Source: Marinilabiliales bacterium (GTDB taxonomy: Bacteria > Bacteroidota > Bacteroidia > Bacteroidales > PUMT01). Taken from it: a stretch of 64,000 bases of DNA. The notes under the pieces are model-generated. The model did no database searches and was not told the origin of the DNA. It worked only from the letters and a program-made list of their open reading frames with translations. Below are positions 12,173 through 21,916 of the stretch, piece by piece. Location: positions 1 to 64,000 of the forward strand of contig REEN01000047.1 of assembly GCA_007695015.1 (NCBI GenBank), given 5' to 3'. Made by a program: the position numbers and the translations under genes. Within the stretch, counting starts at the first letter, position 1. Each line of letters starts with the position of its first letter.

Positions 12173-14917
12173 TCAGCGACCCTGGTAAGGTACGCCGTTC
12201 TTTATCCAGTCCGCCGCTTCATGCCCTTTCAGATGATGGTCAAAATATTCCTTCATCCTTATGGTGTAGTCAACCTTGTTGGGGTATTTCTGCGGGTGAT
12301 GGGGCTCGTCCCTGTATTGCAAAAAGATGATGTCCTTTCCTGCACGCCGCATTGCCAGATAGAGCTCGATGGACTGCTCCCAGGGTACTGCCTCGTCCAC
12401 ATCGCCGTGCATTATCAGAAGGGGGGTGTTTATCTCATGGGCATAAAAGAGAGGTGAGTTTTCTATATAGAGGTATCGCCGGTCAAAAAGGGATGAACCA
12501 AGCCTGCTCTGACCCGTCTCATACTGGAACTGCCTTGCCAGTCCGCTTCCCCACCTGATACCGCCATATGCGCTTGTCATGTTCGACACGGGGGCGCCTG
12601 CTATTGCCGCCCTGAAGATGTCAGTCTGCGTCACCACATAGGCTGTCATATAACCGCTCCACGAATGGCCGTGCAACCCGATAGCATCAGGGTCGGCTAT
12701 GCCCAGATCAATAAGTTTATGCACGCCCGGAACCAGCGCGTTTACGGCCGACATGCCAGGCCGGCCAACCTTGAAGTGAATATCGGGCAGGAATATCACG
12801 TATCCGTTGCTGGCGTAATACCCGAACGATGGGCGGTGGTTTATCACGGTCTGGTTGAAATCATGCAGCCTTTGAGAAAACTGCTCATAGTAGTAGACAA
12901 ATACCGGATATTTTTTGGAAGGGTCGTAATCGCCCGGTTTGATCACAATACCGTCAAGCGGCACGCCGTCTGCCGAATTAAATGATATGAGCTCTGCCGT
13001 CCCCCAGTTGAACTCACCGATCTGCCTGCCCAGGTCAGACACCTTTACCGGGTTCCTGAAACGCCTGCCGGTAACCCACAGGTCAGGGAACTCATCATAA
13101 GATTCACGGGTATACACTATGGTCTGCCCGTCTTCCGAAAGAAGCCTCAGCCGGAGGTTCCTGCCTTCGTCGAGAAGCATGTTAACCCCCTGCCTGTCAG
13201 ATCTGAGCGACCATATGGACCTCTCCTTGGAGGTCTCGTTATAGCCTTCGGCAAAGAGTATATCGTTAAGGCCAATAAGCGGTTCGTTGTCAAGTCTCCT
13301 GATCCTGAATACGGTTTCGGTTTTGCGGCCCTCACCGCCTGTTATGTTCATCATCGCTCCGGTCCGCAAATTTGCCCTCCATATATCGTACCTGTCGTAT
13401 ATCAGTACCGATTCCCCGTCATCAAGCCATCCAGCCGTCCTGTAGCTGCCGGGTTCGGCCGGACGGTCCATGGTTTCGCTAAAGAAGGGTATATCGATAT
13501 TTTCTGTCAGGTTTGTGACCCTCCCGGTGGATACCTCATACGAATGCCAGTGTTTGTTGTCGAAATGTATCAGGTAACGGCCGTTGGGAGAGAGTGCCGC
13601 CATATCCTGGTGCTCCTCTGCAACGAGGGTCCTCCCGCCGTCCAGCAGGTTTACCAGGTATATGTCCCTGAAACGCCCCTCCCAGGTTATTCTTTTCGCA
13701 TAGGGCAGTGAGGAGGAGGCAAGAGCATTCTTCCCTCCCCTGGGGGTAATCAGATCGGGTACCTCTTCGCAGGCGAGAGGTACAATCCTGTTCTCTTCGA
13801 TATGATATACGGCTGACAGGTTCTGTCTGCTAAACTGGTTCCACATGATCTTTTCATGCGTTTTGATAAGCGGGTCCTCGCCGTGCCAGATATCAATATC
13901 TGCCTGTTGGCCTATTGAATCGAGCACAGATGAATATTCTTTCTTCTCTTCAGGCCCGGCTGCAAACCGGTCAGGCCTGAAACCAAAAAAGAGCATTTTA
14001 CCGTCGTTGCTCCAGCCCGGACTGTTGTCGAAAGGAAGGAACATACCCCCGGGTGCATCCTCCTGTCCAACGATCTCCCTAATAGCGCCACCCGGCTCCC
14101 ATACGACAAGGGCTGCAGTTTCAAGGGTGTCCTTTTCCAGGTCTTCAGCTCTCATAAAGGCCAGGCGCCGTGTGCTTTCATGCCAGGTGAACCTGTTGTA
14201 CTTTGCTTTTTCAGTAGTGTCTATAAAAGCGGGAGGTGTATCCAGATTTGCCAGTGAAAGGCTGAAAAGTCCGTTATTCGCTTCGAGGGTGTCGCTGACG
14301 GTAAATACCAGCGTGGAGGAGAGGCTGTCGACAGTCCACGTTTCCACAAAAGGCAGGGTTACCTCTTTGTTGCTGCCGAAGTCTTTTATCAGCAGCGGGG
14401 TACCGGACTTCTTCATCCGGTCGTTCTGATCTTTGTTCAGGGTGGTGTCCTCAACAGCATGGTGATGCACGAACAGGTAGCTGTGAAGTGTACTGAATGA
14501 GGCTCTTCTGACATCTTTAAAAGCGGTAGCCGAGCCGTCTGCCGTACTTATCATCACCGCTGCATTATTTGGCCTGTCTGAGGCAGACCTGCCTTCGGTT
14601 TCGGCAAGGGGGGGCGCCTGCAGGAACAGGGCCTTCTCTCCGTTGGCAGAAAAAGCGGGTCTTGTACCTCGGTCGACAATATATTCAGGGTTACCTGCGG
14701 CAGAGACGAGCACTCCGTATCCGTCGCCACGGTCGGGCGAAGCTGCATAGGCAACCCATTTGCCGTCATGGCTTACTGCCGGTGACTGCATATGGTGAAA
14801 ATTCATTATGTCTTCCAGTGTCATGGCACGTCTTTCCTGTGCGGTAATGCTTAGTGCCAGAATAAAAACGACCGGCAGCAAAATACCGGTTCTGAGGAGT
14901 TTACTGCTGTTCATCAT
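12173..14917 (-). CDS. Large S9 family serine peptidase (prolyl oligopeptidase family), exported
   Basis: A 914-residue protein with an N-terminal signal peptide (LLPVVFILALSITAQE). A long propeller-like region includes VSHDGKWVAYAASP and ALSPNGRYLIHFDNKHWHSYE. The C-terminal alpha/beta-hydrolase carries Ser752 in GHSWSGYM, Asp in HGDVDEAVPW and His in DEPHHPQKYPN. The nucleophile elbow GHSWSG differs from the GGSYGG of the neighbouring 9281-11302 peptidase, so the two are paralogues from different branches rather than a recent duplication. It is longer than a standard S9 enzyme (about 700), with extra propeller sequence. Inferred to be periplasmic or cell-envelope peptide breakdown; the specificity is unknown. 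Confidence 0.9.
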   Translation of the reverse strand: MMNSSKLLRTGILLPVVFILALSITAQERRAMTLEDIMNFHHMQSPAVSHDGKWVAYAASPDRGDGYGVLVSAAGNPEYIVDRGTRPAFSANGEKALFLQAPPLAETEGRSASDRPNNAAVMISTADGSATAFKDVRRASFSTLHSYLFVHHHAVEDTTLNKDQNDRMKKSGTPLLIKDFGSNKEVTLPFVETWTVDSLSSTLVFTVSDTLEANNGLFSLSLANLDTPPAFIDTTEKAKYNRFTWHESTRRLAFMRAEDLEKDTLETAALVVWEPGGAIREIVGQEDAPGGMFLPFDNSPGWSNDGKMLFFGFRPDRFAAGPEEKKEYSSVLDSIGQQADIDIWHGEDPLIKTHEKIMWNQFSRQNLSAVYHIEENRIVPLACEEVPDLITPRGGKNALASSSLPYAKRITWEGRFRDIYLVNLLDGGRTLVAEEHQDMAALSPNGRYLIHFDNKHWHSYEVSTGRVTNLTENIDIPFFSETMDRPAEPGSYRTAGWLDDGESVLIYDRYDIWRANLRTGAMMNITGGEGRKTETVFRIRRLDNEPLIGLNDILFAEGYNETSKERSIWSLRSDRQGVNMLLDEGRNLRLRLLSEDGQTIVYTRESYDEFPDLWVTGRRFRNPVKVSDLGRQIGEFNWGTAELISFNSADGVPLDGIVIKPGDYDPSKKYPVFVYYYEQFSQRLHDFNQTVINHRPSFGYYASNGYVIFLPDIHFKVGRPGMSAVNALVPGVHKLIDLGIADPDAIGLHGHSWSGYMTAYVVTQTDIFRAAIAGAPVSNMTSAYGGIRWGSGLARQFQYETGQSRLGSSLFDRRYLYIENSPLFYAHEINTPLLIMHGDVDEAVPWEQSIELYLAMRRAGKDIIFLQYRDEPHHPQKYPNKVDYTIRMKEYFDHHLKGHEAADWIKNGVPYQGR

Positions 14918-15090
14918 AGCTGTTGGATTGAATTATATCAGATTGGATTGTTTTTTCCGGTTGTCACTTTTTTCCTATTGTTACTTTTTTTGGCAGCAGG
15001 GATGCATTAACCCGACTGCGTGCCGGCGGAATATCAAAAATAGCAATATGTTTTTATTTTTTTTAAGCATGAGCAGCAGATTGACATGAT

Positions 15091-15885
15091 CTATACCGGC
15101 TTTCTGCCGGCGGCATGTGGTCCGGTTCTGAATTCAAATATTTCTTCCGGGTACTCTATGCCTGTCAGGAACAGTCCCTGTGCGGGTGCCGAGGTGCCTG
15201 CCTTTTGCCTGTCCTGCGCCAGTATTATATCGCGAAAGTGTGCAACATTGATTCTGCCGCGGCCCAGCTCCAGCATCGTGCCCACAATGGCTCTTACCAT
15301 GTTCCTCAAAAACCTGTCGGCCTTTATCTCAAAAATGACCATTCCGTTATGTTCTTTCCATGATGCGCTGATGATTTTGCAGATATGGGTCTTAACGTTG
15401 CTGTTGGACCGGCAGAAGGAAGAGAAGTCACTGTGCCTGATCAGTTCGGTAGCTGCAAGGTTCATTGCATCAATATCGGGAGGCGGGTACAGGTGGTAGC
15501 TGGTATCCTGCCTGAAGGGGTTTTTCCTGATACTAATATAATATTTATAGGTGCGTGACCTGGCGCTGAACCGGCTGTGGGCCTTTTCATTCACCGGGAA
15601 GATGTCTGATATTGCAATGTCACCGGGGAGCATATGATTAAGTTTACGCACTGTCTCGGCAGTGTTCCCGGGCTTCAGTGACGGCGATTCGAAGTGGGCG
15701 GCGAAATAGCTTGCATGAACCCCGGTATCGGTCCGCCCCGCCCCGGTAAGTCTTATCTTCTCCTTAAGCAGAAGCGCCATTGCCTCTTCAATGGTCTGCT
15801 GCACACTCCGGGCATTGGGCTGTATCTGCCACCCGCAGTATTCCGTTCCCCGGAAGGAGAGTTCTATGAAATATCTCTGACCCAA
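15091..15885 (-). CDS. truA: tRNA pseudouridine(38-40) synthase TruA
   Basis: A 264-residue enzyme converting uridines 38-40 of the tRNA anticodon arm to pseudouridine. Family motifs are ELSFRGTEYCGWQIQPN near the start, catalytic Asp53 in GAGRTDTGVHA, and RFSARSRTYKYYI and FLRNMVRAIVG in the second half. The length is normal. The only start that keeps the N-terminal strand is TTG at 15885; an in-frame TAA lies directly before it and the next Met is residue 36, inside the conserved domain. A non-ATG start is therefore inferred. It is transcribed divergently from the SpoIIE-type phosphatase gene. Confidence 0.95.
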   Translation of the reverse strand: MGQRYFIELSFRGTEYCGWQIQPNARSVQQTIEEAMALLLKEKIRLTGAGRTDTGVHASYFAAHFESPSLKPGNTAETVRKLNHMLPGDIAISDIFPVNEKAHSRFSARSRTYKYYISIRKNPFRQDTSYHLYPPPDIDAMNLAATELIRHSDFSSFCRSNSNVKTHICKIISASWKEHNGMVIFEIKADRFLRNMVRAIVGTMLELGRGRINVAHFRDIILAQDRQKAGTSAPAQGLFLTGIEYPEEIFEFRTGPHAAGRKPV

Positions 15886-16026
15886 TTATTATGCATTTTG
15901 CCTGGTCGCCGGCCCGGTTATCAACGAACTGCAACCTGTGGAGAAGCAAAGTTAACAATTTTGGGTTGTTTTGGGACTGACAGGTGCGATAGTGCCGTTG
16001 AGGATCTTATATTTGTTTTAATATGC

Positions 16027-16034
16027 TAAATTTG
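16027..16034 (+). promoter_or_regulatory. Candidate -7 promoter element (TAAATTTG)
   Basis: The sequence matches the Bacteroidota -7 consensus TAnnTTTG about 42 bases before the start of the SpoIIE-type phosphatase gene. No convincing -33 TTTG lies 19 bases upstream, so the call rests on one element and its position. Confidence 0.4.
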
Positions 16035-16075
16035 TGTAGATATATACCGTATCGGATAATTAAAACTCCGGACCT

Positions 16076-18049
16076 ATGCAACCCTATTCAACTGCAGTTA
16101 AAACAGCGGTTTGGCCGGCTAGCGGATTTTTTGCAGCCGGAAAGCCGTTTGCGGCAGCAACTGCTGTGCTGATAACCATTTTCCTCCTGGTATTCGGGTC
16201 TGTTGCCCGGACGCAGGAGTTTGACAATGAATCCCGGTCAGTTTACATACTTGACATAGCCAGGTATGTAAAATGGGAGAATATTGACGATATATCTGTT
16301 TTCAGGATAGGTGTCCTGGAGCCTGTGGAGGATCTCTTCCCGGTGATCAGCCACAACGCATCACTCAGGGGCGAAATACAGGGCAGGCCCGTGGAGGTGG
16401 TAAGCTTTGAAACCATCGATGAAATTACGCCGGTAAGCCTTCTTTATGTTAACAAGAGGTATGATTACGACATTGCGCTTGTGCTTGCACGCATCAGGGG
16501 CAACCATACACTCCTTATAAGCGAGAATTATGAGTTCCACCGGTCTATGATAAATTTCATCGTTTATGATGGCCAGCAGAGGTTTGAGGTCAATGAGGAC
16601 CGTATGAATGAGGAGGGCCTGCATGTAAGCGAGCTTTTCAGGGAGCATGCCGTGACAACGGAGGCGGACTGGCAGGAGATTTACCGTCTGGTGGAGCTTG
16701 AGCTGGAGCAGGAAAAGATACTGGTGCTGGAGCAGAACCGCCTGATAGAGGAGCAGCTTGCCGAAATAGAGATGCAGTCCGAACGTATAGACCAGCAGCG
16801 TGACCATATTGAAAGGCAGATGGAGGAGATAGAGCGGCAGGGGGAGCTGCTTGAAAAGCTAGAAGGCGAAATTGCCGCCCGCCAAAGGGAGGTGGAGAGG
16901 CAGAACCGGCAGATAGCAGAACAGGGCAGGGAGATAAGTGAACAGATGGAGGAACTGGAAGAGAACCGCCGGGAGTCAGAAAGGCAGAGTGCCATACTTG
17001 CCGGTCAGATGGAGAGGATTGACGAACAGGAGAATATGATAGCAGAGCAGGATGTCATCCTGGGCAGGCAGCTTGAACAGATAGAAAAGCAGAGGCTTCT
17101 GATATGGTTCTTCATTGTTATGCTGGTATTCATCGCAGCTCTTGCCTATTTCATTTACAAAAGCTACCGCATCAAGAAAGAAGCCAATATAAAACTGGAA
17201 GAGAAGAACAGGCTGATTACCAAACAGCGCGATGAGATACAGCAGCAGCGGGACAGCATAGCAGAGCAGAGGGACAGGATAGTCGAGCAGAACAAGCTTA
17301 TCTGGGATTCAATAAACTATGCCCAGAGGATACAGCGGGCGATCCTGCCCGATGATACCAATTTCAGTGTAATTCTGGATCATTTTTTTATCATGTACAG
17401 GCCCAAGGATGTGGTGAGCGGTGATTTTTACTGGGAATCGAAGATTGGCAATGAGGTTATCGTGGTGGCTGCCGATTGTACCGGTCACGGAGTGCCGGGC
17501 GCCCTTATGAGCATGCTGGGGGTGACCTTCCTCAACGATATAGTGAATACCCGCAAGATTACCCGGCCTTCCGAGATACTCGACAAGCTGAGGGAGGATG
17601 TGATCAATGCCTTTCACCAGCAGGGGAGCCGCAAGGAGGAGATACAGGACGGCATGGACATTGCCGTATGCGCTATCAACCAGGAGAACAAAACAATACA
17701 GTTTGCCGGGGCCAACAACCCACTGATACTCATCCGCGGAAGCGAGGCCTTCCAGTACAAGGGAGACAGGATGCCCGTTGCCATAAGCGACAGGATGATG
17801 GACTTCAACAACCACATTATTGAGTTGCAGGACAAAGATCAGGTCTACATCTTCTCTGACGGTTATATTGACCAGTTCGGCGGGGATAATAACAAGAAAT
17901 TCATGCGTAAGAGGCTGGTCAGTCTCCTTATGGAGATCAAGGACGAACCGATGATCAGGCAGAAGGAAATTCTGGTCCGCAGCTTTGATGAGTGGAAAGG
18001 TGATAACGAACAGACCGATGATGTGGTTATGATCGGTCTCAGGATATAG
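16076..18049 (+). CDS. Transmembrane PP2C-type phosphatase: YfiR-like (DUF4154) sensor, long coiled coil, TM, SpoIIE domain
   Basis: A 657-residue protein. A signal segment (about 25-47) precedes a DUF4154/YfiR-like domain (about 50-195: YILDIARYVKWENIDDISVFRIGVLE). A near-continuous periplasmic coiled coil (about 205-340) follows, built on heptads such as IEEQLAE, IERQMEE and ISEQMEE. One TM helix lies at about 342-362 (IWFFIVMLVFIAALAYFIY), then a cytoplasmic coil and a SpoIIE/PP2C domain (about 411-657). The latter has phosphatase acid motifs DVVSGDFYW, AADCTGHGVPGALMS, DGMDIAVC and FSDGYIDQFGG. SpoIIE phosphatases dephosphorylate anti-sigma antagonists, and YfiR domains are periplasmic regulators. 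A signal across the membrane through the coil is inferred. No anti-sigma or antagonist gene is adjacent, so the target is unknown. Confidence 0.88.
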   Translation: MQPYSTAVKTAVWPASGFFAAGKPFAAATAVLITIFLLVFGSVARTQEFDNESRSVYILDIARYVKWENIDDISVFRIGVLEPVEDLFPVISHNASLRGEIQGRPVEVVSFETIDEITPVSLLYVNKRYDYDIALVLARIRGNHTLLISENYEFHRSMINFIVYDGQQRFEVNEDRMNEEGLHVSELFREHAVTTEADWQEIYRLVELELEQEKILVLEQNRLIEEQLAEIEMQSERIDQQRDHIERQMEEIERQGELLEKLEGEIAARQREVERQNRQIAEQGREISEQMEELEENRRESERQSAILAGQMERIDEQENMIAEQDVILGRQLEQIEKQRLLIWFFIVMLVFIAALAYFIYKSYRIKKEANIKLEEKNRLITKQRDEIQQQRDSIAEQRDRIVEQNKLIWDSINYAQRIQRAILPDDTNFSVILDHFFIMYRPKDVVSGDFYWESKIGNEVIVVAADCTGHGVPGALMSMLGVTFLNDIVNTRKITRPSEILDKLREDVINAFHQQGSRKEEIQDGMDIAVCAINQENKTIQFAGANNPLILIRGSEAFQYKGDRMPVAISDRMMDFNNHIIELQDKDQVYIFSDGYIDQFGGDNNKKFMRKRLVSLLMEIKDEPMIRQKEILVRSFDEWKGDNEQTDDVVMIGLRI

Positions 18050-18058
18050 GAGCGGGGA

Positions 18059-18307
18059 CTATTTGCATTCCCACCGTGTGGTGCGGTTGCCAATTGTCAC
18101 ATCCTCCTCATCGAGTATCTCCTCCAGCCTGAGGCCCGAATACTTTTCCCATTCCGTTGCGCTATCGAGAACACCATCAACATAGGTGGCTTTCCTGCAC
18201 ATCATTGAGTCCTCCAGTTCGCATGATTTAAACATGAACGATCCGGCTGCGAAAAGAGCGACAAAAAAGAGTGCTGCCAGTTTCTTTGTAAGATTGATTT
18301 TTTCCAT
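18059..18307 (-). CDS. Small predicted lipoprotein, unknown function
   Basis: An 82-residue product. The N-terminus (KKLAALFFVALFAAGSFMFKSC) looks like a lipoprotein signal peptide with a lipobox Cys near residue 29 followed by the acidic ELED. The mature part is about 53 residues with two more Cys (MCRK, WECK) that could pair. I recognise no family. The gene ends 9 bp from the convergent phosphatase gene. The lipoprotein-type signal and ATG start are why it is kept despite its size. Confidence 0.6.
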   Translation of the reverse strand: MEKINLTKKLAALFFVALFAAGSFMFKSCELEDSMMCRKATYVDGVLDSATEWEKYSGLRLEEILDEEDVTIGNRTTRWECK

Positions 18308-18416
18308 AACAACTCAGATACAGATAATGTGTATTAGATTGATCAGGCTCGAAAATTAGGGCAATTATGCGAGAAATGCAAAGAATGTTCCGGTTTTCCG
18401 TTTGTCTTTAAATGAT

Positions 18417-18424
18417 TAATTTTG
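18417..18424 (+). promoter_or_regulatory. Candidate -7 promoter element (TAATTTTG) for prfC
   Basis: The element fits TAnnTTTG and lies 26 bases before the prfC ATG, giving a short leader. A TTTGT occurs at 18401-18405 but is closer than the usual 19-base spacing, so only the -7 element is supported. Confidence 0.45.
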
Positions 18425-18449
18425 CAGTTTTTATTGAGATATTCAATTG

Positions 18450-20027
18450 ATGAATTTGAACAGAGAGACCCGGAGGAGACGGACATTCGGCATTATAAGC
18501 CATCCTGATGCAGGTAAGACCACCCTCACTGAGAAACTTCTGCTGTTTGGAGGTGCCATACAGGTTGCCGGCGCCGTGAAATCAAACAAGATCAAGAAAT
18601 CGGCCGTGAGCGACTTCATGGAGATAGAGCGGCAGAGAGGCATATCGGTTGCCACCTCGGTCATGGGCTTCGAGTACGGGGGTTATAAGGTGAATATCCT
18701 TGACACGCCCGGCCACCAGGATTTTGCAGAGGATACATACCGTACGCTGACCGCGGTTGACAGTGTCATAATAGTAATTGATGCAGCGAAGGGTGTTGAA
18801 ACGCAGACAAGGAAACTGATGGAGGTATGCCGTATGCGTAAAACGCCTGTAATCGTATTTATAAACAAGATGGACAGGCCCGCCCTCGATCCTTTCGAGC
18901 TGCTTGACAACCTTGAAAAAGAACTGCAGATCAGCGTCTGTCCGCTCAGCTGGCCGATTGGGAGCGGAGGAGGTTTCAAGGGTGTGTTCAACATGCATGA
19001 GCAGAAGCTTGACCTTTTCCCATCTTCAGGTAGTCACCCGGAACAGAAGGATTTTAAGGTAAATGATATCCTTTCGGGGGAAGCGGACAGCTATTTAGGG
19101 TCCGGTGCTGCATCACTGAAGGATGATATTGAACTTGCCCTGGCCGGATACCCCCGGTTTGACCGGGAACAGTATTTAGGGGCAGCTCTGGCTCCCGTGT
19201 TCTTTGGTTCTGCGCTTAACAATTTCGGTGTCAAGGCTTTGCTCGATTGCTTCCTTGAAATAGCTCCCGAGCCAGGTACCATAAAAGCGGTTGAGAGGGA
19301 GGTTCATGCCGGCGAGGATAAATTCACTGGATTCGTGTTCAAGATACATGCCAATATGGATCCCAACCATCGTGACCGGTTGGCTTTTGTGAAAATCTGC
19401 TCCGGTATTTTTGAGCGCAATAAGCCTTATCTTCATACACGCACAGGCAAAAAGCAGAAGTTCAGCAGTCCCACTGCCTTCATGGCAGAGCGTAAATCGG
19501 TGGTTGATGCGGCATACCCCGGCGATATAATTGGCCTTCACGATACAGGGAATTTCAGGATAGGAGATACTTTGACAGAGGGTGAGGTGCTTAATTTCAA
19601 GGGAATACCCAGTTTCTCACCAGAATTCTTCAGGTATGTCGAGAACGCCGACCCCCTTAAGTTCAAACAACTGGCAAAAGGGCTTGACCACCTTATGGAT
19701 GAGGGCGTTGCACAGTTGTTCGTCAACCAGGTGAATGGCAGGAAGATAATTGGCACAGTGGGACCCCTGCAGTTTGATGTTATCGAGTTCAGGCTAAAGC
19801 ATGAATACGGGGCTACCTGCAGGTACGAACCTTTGAATATTCACAAGGCCTGCTGGATGGAGAGCAGCAGCCGGGAGCAACTTGACGATTTCAGAATGCG
19901 CAAACAGCAGAATATGGCTAAAGACAAATGGGGCAGGGATGTGTTCCTGGCTGATTCGGAATACAGTCTCCAGATGGCAAGAGAAAAATATGACGCCATC
20001 AATTTCCATACCATATCGGAGTTCTGA
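18450..20027 (+). CDS. prfC: Peptide chain release factor 3 (GTPase)
   Basis: A 525-residue translational GTPase that recycles RF1/RF2 from the ribosome after peptide release. G1 is [10 protein letters not shown], the switch regions include [12 protein letters not shown]3 is DTPGHQDF and G4 is NKMD. Domain II carries the RF3-type [19 protein letters not shown], and the C-terminal part includes [17 protein letters not shown]. The length matches RF3 (about 529) rather than EF-G. The ORF is open from TTG 18447, but ATG 18450 is the natural start. Confidence 0.97.
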   Translation: MNLNRETRRRRTFGIISHPDAGKTTLTEKLLLFGGAIQVAGAVKSNKIKKSAVSDFMEIERQRGISVATSVMGFEYGGYKVNILDTPGHQDFAEDTYRTLTAVDSVIIVIDAAKGVETQTRKLMEVCRMRKTPVIVFINKMDRPALDPFELLDNLEKELQISVCPLSWPIGSGGGFKGVFNMHEQKLDLFPSSGSHPEQKDFKVNDILSGEADSYLGSGAASLKDDIELALAGYPRFDREQYLGAALAPVFFGSALNNFGVKALLDCFLEIAPEPGTIKAVEREVHAGEDKFTGFVFKIHANMDPNHRDRLAFVKICSGIFERNKPYLHTRTGKKQKFSSPTAFMAERKSVVDAAYPGDIIGLHDTGNFRIGDTLTEGEVLNFKGIPSFSPEFFRYVENADPLKFKQLAKGLDHLMDEGVAQLFVNQVNGRKIIGTVGPLQFDVIEFRLKHEYGATCRYEPLNIHKACWMESSSREQLDDFRMRKQQNMAKDKWGRDVFLADSEYSLQMAREKYDAINFHTISEF

Positions 20028-20203
20028 TGACGGGTACTGCAAAACGGCTTCGATGCTCTGTCGGATACCTTGCCGGACTGGCAAATGATGATTGTCATGA
20101 ATTATTTATGTGTACTCGATTATTTTTGCCGGCGTTGTTTTTGCTGCTAAAAAATAAAATCCGGCTGTACACACAACACAAATTTAGTTTTCTAATTATT
20201 TTG

Positions 20204-20211
20204 TACATTTG
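20204..20211 (+). promoter_or_regulatory. Candidate -7 promoter element (TACATTTG) for the V-ATPase operon
   Basis: Within the AT-rich 286-bp gap between prfC and the first V-ATPase gene, TACATTTG matches TAnnTTTG about 100 bases before the E-subunit start. An upstream TTTAG at 20183-20187 is a poor -33 match with short spacing. An identical octamer precedes the AI-2E-type gene at 33308. Confidence 0.4.
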
Positions 20212-20313
20212 TTTGACCTTTTTTGGTATATATACTATATTACAATTATAGTCAGGTCATTAATTATAGCAGACAGTAGTAAATTAATTATATAAAAGTA
20301 AAATTTCATCCAC

Positions 20314-20934
20314 ATGGAAAATAAACTTCAGGAATTAACCGAGAAGATCTATGCTGAAGGGGTCGATAAGGCCAATAAAGAGGCCCAGCAGATTATTGAC
20401 AATGCCAGGGCCGAGGTTGAGAAGATGCAGGAAAAGGCGCGTGAGGATGCCGGACAGATAATTGAGAAGGCTAAGAAGGAGGCAGAGGAGATTAAAAAGA
20501 ATGTGAACTCTGAGGTTAAGCTTTCGGCAAGGCAGGCGATTAATACTATCAAGCAGCAGATCACCGGTCTGGTAACGGCAAAGGCTACCGGTGAGAATAT
20601 AAAGGAGGCTTTTAAGGAGAAGGAATTTCTGCAGAAGATCATCGAAGTTGCCGTTAAAAACTGGGATCCGAAGTCCGGCAAAACTATGGATGTGGCTGTT
20701 TTGTTGCCGGAAAAAGACAAAAAGGAGCTTGACGATTATTTTAACAAAAAGCAGAAAGCACTCCTGGATGCCGGACTTGAGATTAGATTTGATGACAGTG
20801 TGGTGGCTGGTTTCAAGATAGGGCCCAAAGATGGCAGTTATCAGATCAGCTTTACAGATGAGGATTTTGAGAATTTTTTCAAGAACTACATCAGGCCCCG
20901 TACCAAAGAATTGCTATATCCGGAAGAAAAATAG
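20314..20934 (+). CDS. atpE: V-type ATPase subunit E
   Basis: A 206-residue peripheral-stalk subunit. The N-terminal half is a long charged coiled coil (KANKEAQQIIDNARAEVEK, then EDAGQIIEKAKKEAEEIKK). The C-terminal half is a globular domain ending near FFKNYIRPRTKELLYPEEK. This is the layout of the E subunit of A/V-type ATPases. It is the first gene of a seven-gene operon (E, DUF2764, A, B, D, I, K). No G/H stalk subunit gene is visible, so this coil may pair with an unrecognised partner or a domain of subunit I. Confidence 0.85.
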   Translation: MENKLQELTEKIYAEGVDKANKEAQQIIDNARAEVEKMQEKAREDAGQIIEKAKKEAEEIKKNVNSEVKLSARQAINTIKQQITGLVTAKATGENIKEAFKEKEFLQKIIEVAVKNWDPKSGKTMDVAVLLPEKDKKELDDYFNKKQKALLDAGLEIRFDDSVVAGFKIGPKDGSYQISFTDEDFENFFKNYIRPRTKELLYPEEK

Positions 20935-21058
20935 TGCCGGATGGTAGTGTTGCCCGCAACTACTGCTGCGGCAACTGTAACCGGTTTTGGCCGCCACGCC
21001 TACGGTTTAATCATTTTTATCAAGTGCTTAATATGAAATTAACCTGTATAATTAAGTA

Positions 21059-21898
21059 ATGTTTGAAAGAAACTACTACTATCTGGTAGCCGGACTGCCT
21101 GAAATTCTGATCGACCAGAAAAAACTCAATTTTTCCATAGCCGATTTCAAGGAGGATATGGAGTATCATTTGCACCCTGATGATTTTGGGCTTGTAGAGT
21201 TGCTGTTTCTCCCGGCCGATAACAAGAATCTGCTGAACCTTCTGATGAAAACGGGCGGGGAATTTGATAACAGTGGTAAGTATTCACAGGAAGAACTTGA
21301 GGAGGAGATCAGAGAGCCGTCGGCTGCGCCCGAATACATGCAACAATTTATTACCGCTTATAAATCAGGGAACTCCGTTTTTGACGGACTTTCGTGGGAA
21401 GACCAGCTTACATGGCTTTTTTATGAATACCTGTTGCAATGCCCGAATGCATACTTGCGGGAATGGTTTGATTTTGACCTTAACCTGAGAAATATAGTTG
21501 CAGGTTTCAATGTACGAAAGCATAAGCTTGAAGGAGACAAGTTTTTTATAGGAGATAATAGTATTGTTCAGGCGGTCAAAAAAAGTACGCTCAAGGACTT
21601 CGGATTGGTTAATGATTTCGGGCCGATGGAAAAGCTCGTAGCAATCCATGAAAATGAAAACCTCCTGGAAAGGGAGATTGCCATGGATAAACTGCGCTGG
21701 GAATTTATGGATGAGCTTAACACGTTTAACTATTTCACCATAGAAGTTCTGCTCGCTTTTGTCAAAAAACTGCAGATGATAAATCGTTGGCTTGATATGG
21801 ATTATGAAACAGGAAAAGAGATGTTCACAAAGCTTCTGGATCAGCTTCAGCAGAGTTATGAGTTTCCCAAAGAGTTTTCGGTAAAACAGGTAAATTGA
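21059..21898 (+). CDS. DUF2764 family protein of V-ATPase operon
   Basis: A 279-residue acidic, mostly helical protein starting MFERNYYYLVAGLPEI, which is typical of DUF2764. The family is found inside V-type ATPase operons of Bacteroidota, spirochaetes and chlamydiae between subunits E and A. No enzymatic motif is visible. Its helical content and position, plus the absence of a recognisable C (d) subunit gene, fit the idea that it takes the role of the C subunit linking rotor shaft to the K ring. That is an inference. It lies 18 bp before subunit A. Confidence 0.85.
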   Translation: MFERNYYYLVAGLPEILIDQKKLNFSIADFKEDMEYHLHPDDFGLVELLFLPADNKNLLNLLMKTGGEFDNSGKYSQEELEEEIREPSAAPEYMQQFITAYKSGNSVFDGLSWEDQLTWLFYEYLLQCPNAYLREWFDFDLNLRNIVAGFNVRKHKLEGDKFFIGDNSIVQAVKKSTLKDFGLVNDFGPMEKLVAIHENENLLEREIAMDKLRWEFMDELNTFNYFTIEVLLAFVKKLQMINRWLDMDYETGKEMFTKLLDQLQQSYEFPKEFSVKQVN

Positions 21899-21916
21899 TA
21901 ATCATACTTTATACAC

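Noticed and set aside
16681-16995. Ser/Cys/Ile-rich minus-strand frame opposite the phosphatase coiled coil
   Set aside because: It is the antisense of the heptad repeats, which explains its periodicity.
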